Origin: SZAS-18 sp031370675
GTDB taxonomy: Bacteria; Verrucomicrobiota; Verrucomicrobiia; Chthoniobacterales; SZAS-18
NCBI GenBank assembly: GCA_031370675.1
Contig: JANMQT010000141.1
Span: 1-21,841, forward strand
Direction: 5' to 3'
DNA: 21,841 nt
Notes under the pieces: model-generated
Seen by the model: only the letters and a program-made list of their open reading frames with translations
Databases searched by the model: none
Told to the model about the DNA's origin: nothing
Position numbers and translations under genes: made by a program
Shown: one piece after another, positions 15,784 through 21,841 of the stretch
Position numbering within the stretch: position 1 is the first letter of the stretch
How the letters are laid out: each line of letters opens with the position of its first letter

Positions 15784-17511
15784 TTGATTCGAATGTCACC
15801 CTTCCGCCAAAAGCTGGTCGAGGCGCTTGTGGCGGCCGGGGTGCCCAGTCTCGAGGAGGCGGGCCAGCTCGCCGATGCGCGCGAACCCGGCGTGACGTGG
15901 ACGAACACGGCACTCAATTCGCCCAAGGTGAACGAGGGCCGCTTTCTCGCGCATCTCGCCGAGGCCTTCGACGTCCCGTATGAGCCACGGCTGGATCCCG
16001 CCAAGGTCGAGCGGGAGGCCGTAAAGGCACTCCCGAGCCGCTTCGTTTTCCAACACCACGTCCTGCCGCTCGAGAAGACTGACGACTCCCTCACGCTCGC
16101 GACCTACGACCTCTTCAATCCGGTCGCCCGCCAGCTGGCCGCGCAACTCACCCCGGGCAAGACGTTGCGCTGGCTGCTCGTGCCCCGCGCGCCGCTGATC
16201 CGCGCGATCAAGACGCTCTACGGGGTGGGCGCGGAAACTTTCGACCAGCTCATCCAAAATAATGCTTCCCTCGATCTGCCCGCGGATCGCGAGTCGATCG
16301 CGGCGGATCTCAACGCCGACGATCCCGAGGCCAGCGTCGTGAAATTCGTGAACTTGATCATCCGCGAGGCTATCGCGGAGCGGGCGACCGACATCCACGT
16401 CGAGCCGCTGGAGAACGATCTGCGCATCCGCTATCGGATCGATGGCATCCTGCACGAGACCGCGGTGCCGCCGCAGCTGCGGTTGTTGCAGAGCGCGATC
16501 ATCAGCCGCCTGAAGGTGATGGCCCACATGGATATCGCCGAGCGCCGCCTGCCGCAGGACGGCCGCATCAACCTGAAGGACGGCACGCGCGACATCGACG
16601 TGCGGGTCTCCACGATTCCGACCGTGCACGGCGAAAGCATCTCGCTGCGGTTGCTGGCCCGCGACGAGCAGCGATTTGGACTGGATCGGCTCGACATGAG
16701 CGACGCGCATCTTGCGCTGGTGAAGACGCTGCTTGCCCAGCCGAACGGGATCATGCTGCTGACGGGGCCGACCGGTTCGGGTAAATCAACCAGCCTTTAT
16801 TGCTTCCTGAGCAGCATCAATTCCGTGCAGCGCCGCATCATCACGATCGAGGACCCTGTCGAGTACCGGCTGCCCGGCGTGAGCCAGATCGAAGTTCGCC
16901 CCGAAATCAACCTCACCTTCGCCAACGGCCTGCGCTCCATCCTCCGCCAGGATCCAAACGTCGTCATGGTCGGCGAGATGCGCGACTTCGAGACCGCCGA
17001 AATCGGCATTCGCGCCGCCATGACCGGGCACCTCGTGTTTTCCACCCTGCACACGAACGACGCGGTAGGCGCCATCACCCGCTTGCTCGACATGGGCGTC
17101 GAGGCGTTCCTGGTCGCCAGCGTCGTGCGCGCGTTCATCGCGCAGCGGCTCGTGCGCACGGTGTGCTTGCAATGCGTCGAGGATCACGACTACGACCCCG
17201 CGTACCTTGAATCGATCGGCGTTCCGCGCGAATTTGGGCACCGTTTCAAGCGGGGCGTCGGCTGCGATGCGTGCCGTCACACAGGTTACCTCGGACGCGC
17301 GGCGATCTACGAGATTTGTCCGGTGACCGAGCGCCTGCGTGAGGAAATCGTGCACAAGGCCAGCGGCGGTGTGCTCAAGGCGGTCGCGGTGGCCGAGGGC
17401 ATGGTGACCCTGCGACAGGACGGCTGGCGGCGGGTGCGACAGGGGATGACCACCGTGGAGGAAGTCATCCGCGTGACGCAGGAGGACGAGGCGATTGCGG
17501 AGACGGACTGA
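15784..17511 (+). CDS. gspE: T2SS assembly ATPase GspE
   Basis: GspE is the cytoplasmic hexameric ATPase that drives pseudopilus assembly. The 575-residue protein has an N-terminal MshEN/GspE-N type domain (1-150), then the core with ERATDIHVEPLENDLRIRYRIDG. Walker A is GPTGSGKST (328-336, Lys334). The Asp box is TIEDPVEY, Walker B lies in NVVMVGEMRD, and the His box is TGHLVFSTLHTND. The zinc motif of GspE is intact, with Cys461, 464, 494 and 497. TTG 15784 has AGG six bases upstream; ATG 15793 is three codons on and equally possible. It follows gspD by 33 bases. Unlike most T2SS operons, gspF does not come next. A weak 5-bp hairpin (17514-17528) follows the stop. Confidence 0.96.
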   Translation: MIRMSPFRQKLVEALVAAGVPSLEEAGQLADAREPGVTWTNTALNSPKVNEGRFLAHLAEAFDVPYEPRLDPAKVEREAVKALPSRFVFQHHVLPLEKTDDSLTLATYDLFNPVARQLAAQLTPGKTLRWLLVPRAPLIRAIKTLYGVGAETFDQLIQNNASLDLPADRESIAADLNADDPEASVVKFVNLIIREAIAERATDIHVEPLENDLRIRYRIDGILHETAVPPQLRLLQSAIISRLKVMAHMDIAERRLPQDGRINLKDGTRDIDVRVSTIPTVHGESISLRLLARDEQRFGLDRLDMSDAHLALVKTLLAQPNGIMLLTGPTGSGKSTSLYCFLSSINSVQRRIITIEDPVEYRLPGVSQIEVRPEINLTFANGLRSILRQDPNVVMVGEMRDFETAEIGIRAAMTGHLVFSTLHTNDAVGAITRLLDMGVEAFLVASVVRAFIAQRLVRTVCLQCVEDHDYDPAYLESIGVPREFGHRFKRGVGCDACRHTGYLGRAAIYEICPVTERLREEIVHKASGGVLKAVAVAEGMVTLRQDGWRRVRQGMTTVEEVIRVTQEDEAIAETD

Positions 17512-17750
17512 TTGCCGTGCCGGACGGCGTGGGAAGGTCGAAGCTCGAATTTCGAAGCTCGAAGAAAGTTTGAAATATTTGGAAAGCGCGAAATTACGAC
17601 CTGCGCGAATGATCGTCCATGCGGCAATGTCATCGCAATTTCATCCGTTCAGGTACGGAGACGTGACAGCATCGATTCGTGAATCGTGCGGGTGAACGAT
17701 ATCTCATCGGGATATTTGGGACGATTCGGCGAAACGTCCATCGACGACCT
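17512..17750. other. intergenic region between convergent gspE and HAD genes, with small repeats
   Basis: No convincing gene lies in these 239 bases, which are more AT-rich than the flanks. Seen here are a small hairpin GCCGT/ACGGC right after the gspE stop (17514-17528) and a direct repeat of TCGAAGCTCGAA (17538-17549 and 17552-17563). An inverted repeat CGATTC/GAATCG (17673-17686) is also present. Short open frames in the region lack start sites and composition typical of the flanking genes. Confidence 0.7.
17538..17563 (+). repeat. two-copy 12-base direct repeat
   Basis: TCGAAGCTCGAA occurs twice with a 14-base period, separated by TT. Each unit is itself close to palindromic around AGCT. 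It lies about 27 bases after the gspE stop. Function is unknown. Confidence 0.7.
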
Positions 17751-18353
17751 TCACCGCCGCCGCGGCACGAACACCGATTGCATGCCGGCCGCCGTCGCCG
17801 CTTCGATGCCGGTGCGCGTGTCCTCGAAAACCAGGCAATCGCTCGCCGGTACCCCAAGCCGCCGCGCAGCTTCGAGATAGCAATCCGGCGCCGGCTTGCC
17901 GCGCGCCACGTCCTCCGATGCCACCACGGTCGCGAAAAGATCGCGCGCACCAATCGCCTTAAGGATCCGGTCAACTACCCAACGCGCGCTGCCCGTCACG
18001 ACCGCCACCTTGTCCCCGGCCGCGATGGCCCGACGCGCGAGGCTCATCACCTCTTCAATGGGACGCGCGTCCGCCAGCAAGGCGACGAATGTCTCCGACT
18101 TTTGTCGTGCCACGTCGTCGGCGGGCAGCGCGAGACCTTGGCTTTCGTTGAGGATCTCGACGATGCGCCGCGTTGGGGTCCCGCCCAGCTGGTAAAGCAG
18201 CTCCTCCGGGAAATTTGCGCCGAGCGGATCCAGGGTCGCCCGCCACGCGCGATAATGGAGCGGCATGGTGTCGGCCAGCGTCCCATCGCAATCAAAAAGG
18301 TATGCGCCAAAGGTTCCGGATGGAATCGTGAATAACATGAATCGCAGGGTCAT
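17751..18353 (-). CDS. HAD superfamily phosphatase (YqaB/beta-phosphoglucomutase-like)
   Basis: This 200-residue cytoplasmic enzyme belongs to HAD subfamily IA. Motif I is LFDCDGTLADT (nucleophile D21, acid D23), motif II is VVTGS (118-122), the motif III Lys is K153 in GKPAPD, and motif IV is FEDTRTGIEAA (E177, D178). The cap domain begins MPLHYRAWRATLDPLG and has LGGTPTRRIVEIL, closest in memory to E. coli YqaB (fructose-1-phosphate phosphatase) and beta-phosphoglucomutase. Sugar phosphates are therefore the likely substrates, but the family is promiscuous. ATG 18353 was chosen; ATG 18338 is possible, and the longer frame to 18446 overlaps ilvH. It diverges from ilvH across 84 bases and converges on gspE. 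Confidence 0.9.
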   Translation of the reverse strand: MTLRFMLFTIPSGTFGAYLFDCDGTLADTMPLHYRAWRATLDPLGANFPEELLYQLGGTPTRRIVEILNESQGLALPADDVARQKSETFVALLADARPIEEVMSLARRAIAAGDKVAVVTGSARWVVDRILKAIGARDLFATVVASEDVARGKPAPDCYLEAARRLGVPASDCLVFEDTRTGIEAATAAGMQSVFVPRRR

Positions 18354-18437
18354 AGGTCCAAAATCCGTTTGACGAAAGCCCCAATCGTCCGGAGTCTCCG
18401 CTCCCGGTAAATAGGGTTGCCCAGGAAACAAGGAAAT

Positions 18438-18914
18438 ATGCGCCACACGCTTTCGGTTCTGGTGGAAAATCGCTTCGGCGTCCTTGCGCGTATCGCCGGG
18501 ATGTTCAGCGGACGCGGTTTCAACATCGACACGCTAAACACCGGCCCGACCGTCGATCCGACCATCGCTCACATGACCATCGTGGTGCGCGGCGATGACG
18601 CCGTGCTCGAACAGGTCATCAAGCAACTGCAGAAGCTCGTGGACGTGATCCAGATCGAGGATTTTCGCGATGGGGAATATGTCGACCGTGAGCTCGTGCT
18701 GATGCGCGTGACGGCCGAGGCGCCGTCGCGGCCGGAGATCATGCAGATTTGCGAAATCTTCCGCGCCAAGGTCGTCGACATGCAGCTGAACAGCCTCGTG
18801 ATCGAGCTGACCGGCCACGAGGCGAAGATCAACAAGTTCCTCAAGATGATGAGCCCCTTTGGCATCACCGGTCTCGCCCGCACGGGCAAGCTCGCGATGA
18901 TGCGCACCGAATAA
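18438..18914 (+). CDS. ilvH: acetolactate synthase small (regulatory) subunit
   Basis: This 158-residue protein is the regulatory subunit of acetohydroxyacid synthase, which starts valine, leucine and isoleucine synthesis. It stimulates the large subunit and confers valine feedback inhibition. The N-terminal ACT domain (RHTLSVLVENRFGVLARIAGMFSGRGFNIDTL) carries the valine-site residues typical of the family. VDRELVLMRV and a second ACT-like domain follow, ending SPFGITGLARTGKLAM. ATG 18438 has AGGA four bases upstream; the frame extends to TTG 18417. The partner large subunit gene ilvB is not in the window, which is unusual because ilvB commonly lies directly upstream. ilvC begins 31 bases after its stop, so the two are probably one operon. 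Confidence 0.95.
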   Translation: MRHTLSVLVENRFGVLARIAGMFSGRGFNIDTLNTGPTVDPTIAHMTIVVRGDDAVLEQVIKQLQKLVDVIQIEDFRDGEYVDRELVLMRVTAEAPSRPEIMQICEIFRAKVVDMQLNSLVIELTGHEAKINKFLKMMSPFGITGLARTGKLAMMRTE

Positions 18915-18945
18915 AGAAATCGATCCCACCCACCACCGAAAATCC

Positions 18946-19971
18946 ATGGCCGCCAAAATTTATACCGACAAGGACGCAAATCTCGCCGTACTCCAGAAGA
19001 AGACGGTGGCGGTGATCGGGTTCGGCTCCCAGGGGCACGCCCACGCATTGAACCTCAAGGACAGCGGCGTCAACGTGCTCATCGGCCTGTATCCCGGCAG
19101 CCCTTCGCGCGCGGTGGCCGCCGAAAAGGGGTTTGAGGTGCTCGACGTGCGCGCCGCGGCCGCGCAGGCCGACGTCATCATGTTCTGCGCCCCAGACCTC
19201 AAGATTGCGCCGATCTACCAGACTGAGGTCGCACCGGTGTTGAAGAAGGGGAAGGCACTCGTGTTTTGCCACGGTTTCGCCATTCACTACGGCACCGTCA
19301 AGCCGCCGAAGGACGTCGATGTGTTCATGGTGGCGCCCAAGGGGCCCGGCCATATCGTGAGGCGGCAGTTCCTCGAGGGCAAGGGCGTGCCCGCGTTGAT
19401 CGCGATCTACCAGAATCCATCAAAGCAGGCGAAGAAGCTCGCGCTGGCCTGGGCCAAGGCGATCGGCGGCACGCGCGCTGGCGTGCTCGAAACAACTTTC
19501 CAGGAGGAGACCGAGACGGATCTCTTTGGCGAACAGGCCGTGCTTTGCGGTGGCGCGACCGCGCTGGTGCAAGCGGGCTACGAAACGCTGGTCGCCGCCG
19601 GGTACCAACCCGAGATGGCGTACTTCGAATGCCTGCACGAGCTGAAGCTCATTGTCGACCTGATGAACGAGGCGGGCATTGCGGGGATGCGGTTTTCGAT
19701 TTCCGAGACGGCGAAGTTTGGCGATGTCATCACCGGACCCCGCATCATCAATCGTGCGGTTCGCGCCGAGATGAAGAAGGTGCTGAAGGAAATTCAGGAT
19801 GGCACGTTCGCGCGACGTTGGATTCGCGAATACCAGACCGGCCGCAAGACGTACACCAAACTCTTGAAGGCCGGCGAGAAGCATCCGATCGAGAAGGTCG
19901 GCACGCGCCTGCGGGGGTTGATGCCGTGGATCGCGCGTCGCAATCTCAAAGGCGCCCAGGCGGCGTATTGA
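18946..19971 (+). CDS. ilvC: ketol-acid reductoisomerase (class I)
   Basis: IlvC isomerises and reduces acetolactate and acetohydroxybutyrate, the second shared step of branched-chain amino acid synthesis, using Mg2+ and NAD(P)H. The 341-residue length is the short class I form. The Rossmann motif is GFGSQGHAHA (25-34). The cofactor loop is LYPGSPS (48-54), with Tyr49 where NADPH enzymes often have Arg and both phosphate-binding Ser residues kept. The catalytic His is in CHGF (H109), then KGPGH. Metal ligands are in ETDLFGEQ (D192, E196), and YFECLHELKLIVDL carries the later Glu ligands. All key residues are intact. It follows ilvH by 31 bases. NADPH use is likely but not certain. Confidence 0.97.
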   Translation: MAAKIYTDKDANLAVLQKKTVAVIGFGSQGHAHALNLKDSGVNVLIGLYPGSPSRAVAAEKGFEVLDVRAAAAQADVIMFCAPDLKIAPIYQTEVAPVLKKGKALVFCHGFAIHYGTVKPPKDVDVFMVAPKGPGHIVRRQFLEGKGVPALIAIYQNPSKQAKKLALAWAKAIGGTRAGVLETTFQEETETDLFGEQAVLCGGATALVQAGYETLVAAGYQPEMAYFECLHELKLIVDLMNEAGIAGMRFSISETAKFGDVITGPRIINRAVRAEMKKVLKEIQDGTFARRWIREYQTGRKTYTKLLKAGEKHPIEKVGTRLRGLMPWIARRNLKGAQAAY

Positions 19972-20004
19972 ACCGCCACCGCATTTCCAGCCCGCCCGGC
20001 GCGG

Positions 20005-20193
20005 TTATTTCGCCGGAATCTTGTCGCTCGTGTCCGGCTTGCGCGGCGGTGGCTTGATGAAGTCGCGAACGGTCTTCAGATCCTTTTCGAGGTTTTTCAC
20101 AAAGTCCACGGTTCCATGCTCGAACAGGACGGCAAACAGGAACGTGAACATGATGGTCACGAGCACCCAAAAAGCTTTCCGGACGAGATCCAT
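20005..20193 (-). CDS. small single-pass membrane protein, function unknown
   Basis: This 62-residue protein begins MDLVRKAFWVLVTIMFTFLFAVLFEHG. A membrane helix covers about 7-25, and a charged tail follows (VDFVKNLEKDLKTVRDFIKPPPRKPD). ATG 20193 and a clean stop at 20005 define it; AGGG lies right before the start, close for a ribosome binding site. It stands alone between ilvC (convergent, ending 33 bases away) and gspG. Similar short proteins with a FEHGT-type motif after the helix seem familiar from Verrucomicrobiota, which is recollection only. A lone gene of this size with a helix plus a charged tail is more likely real than a shadow, because no better frame covers the segment. Confidence 0.68.
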   Translation of the reverse strand: MDLVRKAFWVLVTIMFTFLFAVLFEHGTVDFVKNLEKDLKTVRDFIKPPPRKPDTSDKIPAK

Positions 20194-20222
20194 GCCCTAG
20201 CTTTAGCCCACATCGGTCGATT

Positions 20223-20245
20223 CCACCAGCCAAAACGGCCGGTGG
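20223..20245 (-). terminator. hairpin after gspG
   Basis: The arms CCACCAGCC (20223-20231) and GGCCGGTGG (20237-20245) pair over nine bases with one G-T wobble around a 5-base loop. The hairpin begins nine bases past the gspG stop. There is no T tract in the gspG direction, so it is a probable but not certain terminator. Confidence 0.45.
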
Positions 20246-20254
20246 GACGGTCCG

Positions 20255-20704
20255 CTACTTGTCCCAGTTGCCCATGTCGTCCTCGGTTTCGGGCAGACGA
20301 TCCGCGCCCTTCGAATAGAGGTCAAAGGTCTTCGGATTGTGTTTGCCGGGGCAAACGTAGACGTAGTCGTTCCCCCACGGATCCTGCGGGATCTTGGTCG
20401 AAAGCTGCACCCACTGCTTCGGCTTGGGCTCGGTCGTGGGAGGGACCACGAGGGCCTGCAGGCCCTGCTGCGCCGTCGGAAAAAAACCGTTCATCATCTG
20501 GTAGGTGCGCAGGTTTGTCGTGAGCCCCTGCAAGTCGGCCTGGACCCGCGCCCGCTGCCCAATCGTGAATTGGTCGCCGAGGAAGAAGACTCCTGCGCCC
20601 AGCAGCAGCATGATGATCGTGACCACCAGCATGATCTCCAGCAGGGTGAAGCCGCGCGGGCGACGCAGCGGGAGGCGGGCGGACTGAAGCGGTGAAGGGT
20701 TCAT
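20255..20704 (-). CDS. gspG: T2SS major pseudopilin GspG
   Basis: GspG polymerises into the pseudopilus shaft. The 149-residue protein has a basic leader cleaved after G18 (RRPRG), then FTLLEIMLVVTIIMLLLGAGVFF with Glu at mature position 5 (E23). The body carries the GspG hallmarks: LRTYQMMNGFFPTAQQGLQALV, the PWGNDYVY strand and the calcium-site C-terminus DLYSKGADRLPETEDDMGNW. ATG 20704 lies two bases after the stop of the upstream secreted-protein gene, so translation is likely coupled; TTG 20710 overlaps that stop. It stands apart from the other pseudopilin genes, about 7.5 kb from gspH. Confidence 0.96.
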   Translation of the reverse strand: MNPSPLQSARLPLRRPRGFTLLEIMLVVTIIMLLLGAGVFFLGDQFTIGQRARVQADLQGLTTNLRTYQMMNGFFPTAQQGLQALVVPPTTEPKPKQWVQLSTKIPQDPWGNDYVYVCPGKHNPKTFDLYSKGADRLPETEDDMGNWDK

Positions 20705-20706
20705 GG

Positions 20707-21771
20707 TCAACGAGTCGGAGCCGCTTCGTAATCAAACTTATCCCAAGCGTATTTCAATTGGATTTCGACTGTCCGCACGGCCGCGGGCCCTGCCGTGGCG
20801 GGTAGCCGCAGCTCGAGGCGATTCCCGCCTGTCCCGAGCAGCAGCGTGGGGATCAACTTCTGTGCGCGGAGCCAGCCCGAATAGCGAAACCCCATCGACG
20901 GATTGTTGTCCTTCAATTCCCCGCGGTAACCCGGGTCGGCGAGGTCGGGCAAAGCGATGTTGACGCTGCCCAGCGACCGGCCGTTAACGATCAATTCCGG
21001 GAGAACCTCCGCATCGAGTCCCAGGACCTCGAAGGTGACCAGGGCTACCAGCGGGGATTTCTCGAGCGGACAATCAAACGCCACGAATCCTCCCTGGGGC
21101 CGATTCAACCAATGCGTTTCGTTCGTTAACGACGCGCGGACCACGCCGTGCAGAAATAAATCCCCGTCCTGTGCTGATGGCCCGAGTGGCGCCGCGGGCC
21201 GGAAGGGCTCCGCCACTGCCCGGCGCGAGTGGTCGTCGATCGGTGCCAGCACCTGCTCGCGACCCAGCCAATTGAGATACGCGCTGCGCAGGAGGGAGCC
21301 ATCACCCGGCACTTCGATTTCCACGTAGTCAAGTCCCTTGGCCGGGACGGAAATGGACTTGGCGTTCGAGAGCGCCAGCCCGTCGCCCAGACGCTGCGAA
21401 GTCCAGAGGCGGTGCCCCAACTCGTCCCAGGCCGTGACGATCGGTCCGGATTCCGGCAGGTCCTCGAAGTAAAGACGGATCAACAGGGCATCCGCGCCCG
21501 GGGGCGCATTCAGACGGATGCGGTGTATCGAACGCGGACCGTCATCCGCGCGCGGCCCCACGCCGAGATCCTCGGGCCCGGTAAATTCCATCGACTCGAT
21601 CCAGCCAGGGACCGCCTGGGGTGCGACGTCCACGGTCGTCGGCCGGAGATCGATCCAGGCGGAAAAGGGTAGCGCGTGTTCGCGGAGATCCTGCGCCGAG
21701 ACCACGCGCGGAAGGAGCAACGCGGCGATGCCGGCCACCGCGAAAAACAAGGAGAGCGAACAGCGCTTCAA
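20707..21771 (-). CDS. secreted protein of unknown function, coupled to gspG
   Basis: I do not recognise this 354-residue protein. It has a clear signal peptide (MKRCSLSLFFAVAGIAALLLPRVVSA, then QD) when read from TTG 21771; no ATG is available in frame and the frame is open to the window edge, so a start further upstream cannot be excluded. The rest is rich in beta-strand patterns (IHRIRLNAPPGADALLIRLYFEDL, DYVEIEVPGDGSLLRSAYLNWLG) and has few Cys and no membrane segment. It resembles an exported, beta-sandwich-type protein, perhaps surface associated. Its stop is two bases before the gspG start, suggesting a link to secretion, either as a T2SS partner or as cargo. That link is inference from position only. 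Confidence 0.75.
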   Translation of the reverse strand: MKRCSLSLFFAVAGIAALLLPRVVSAQDLREHALPFSAWIDLRPTTVDVAPQAVPGWIESMEFTGPEDLGVGPRADDGPRSIHRIRLNAPPGADALLIRLYFEDLPESGPIVTAWDELGHRLWTSQRLGDGLALSNAKSISVPAKGLDYVEIEVPGDGSLLRSAYLNWLGREQVLAPIDDHSRRAVAEPFRPAAPLGPSAQDGDLFLHGVVRASLTNETHWLNRPQGGFVAFDCPLEKSPLVALVTFEVLGLDAEVLPELIVNGRSLGSVNIALPDLADPGYRGELKDNNPSMGFRYSGWLRAQKLIPTLLLGTGGNRLELRLPATAGPAAVRTVEIQLKYAWDKFDYEAAPTR

Positions 21772-21841
21772 AACGGGGAAAATACGGCTCTGATCGCCCG
21801 TCTTGTAGCAGAGCCTCGCCGGAGAGGCAACTGCGCAATCA

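Noticed and set aside
15796..16710. 304-residue open frame opposite gspE
   Set aside because: It is antisense to the conserved GspE core and has no domain of its own.
18369..18413. Possible promoter upstream of ilvH (TTGACG at 18369)
   Set aside because: No acceptable -10 box lies at the right distance.
19971..20006. AACCGC/GCGGTT inverted repeat between ilvC and the small membrane protein
   Set aside because: Six-base arms around a 24-base loop are too weak to call a terminator.
19266..20057. 263-residue open frame overlapping ilvC in another frame
   Set aside because: It overlaps an intact, fully conserved enzyme on the same strand and has shadow composition.

Overview
The window is GC-rich, densely packed bacterial DNA, most likely from the Verrucomicrobiota and plausibly near the Opitutaceae. 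This assignment is inference. It rests on gene content, on the PilM/PilN-like style of the secretion genes, and on a pair of small palindromic repeats whose translations (HGQDARAT, HGPDAHAT) recur in that part of the bacterial tree. No tRNA, rRNA, CRISPR array, insertion sequence or phage gene was seen.

Layout. Positions 1-2532 (+) hold the 3' part of an M13 zinc metallopeptidase and a secreted rhodanese. A GH26 glycosidase (2536-3657, -) and a GT51 peptidoglycan glycosyltransferase (3748-4605, +) diverge from a short gap. The transferase converges on hflX (4685-6028, -), with two inverted copies of a palindromic repeat at the junction. Next, on the minus strand, come an unrecognised single-pass membrane protein (6100-6777) and a DegT-family sugar aminotransferase (6821-8017).

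The centre is a type II secretion system (T2SS). A tight minus-strand operon, 13228 down to 8096, encodes gspH-gspI-gspJ-gspK-gspL-gspM and then a secreted proline-rich protein that I read as the GspC/PilP-type member. Divergently, gspD and gspE lie at 13294-17511 (+). The major pseudopilin gene gspG is separate (20255-20704, -), directly behind a gene for a secreted protein of unknown function (20707-21771). No gspF (inner-membrane platform) and no prepilin peptidase gene lie in the window.

Between the T2SS parts sit a HAD phosphatase (17751-18353, -), the branched-chain amino acid genes ilvH and ilvC (18438-19971, +), and a 62-residue membrane protein (20005-20193, -).

How it fits together: GspD forms the outer-membrane channel and GspE powers assembly. 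GspG with the minor tip GspH/I/J/K forms the pseudopilus. GspL and GspM link the ATPase to the inner membrane, and the last operon gene probably contacts the secretin. The signal-peptide-bearing GH26 enzyme, and perhaps the M13 peptidase, are possible cargo, but nothing in the sequence proves that. The clearest oddities are the repeat pair that supplies the C-terminus of the GT51 protein, the GspC-like protein with its long proline-rich tail, and the unknown secreted protein coupled to gspG.
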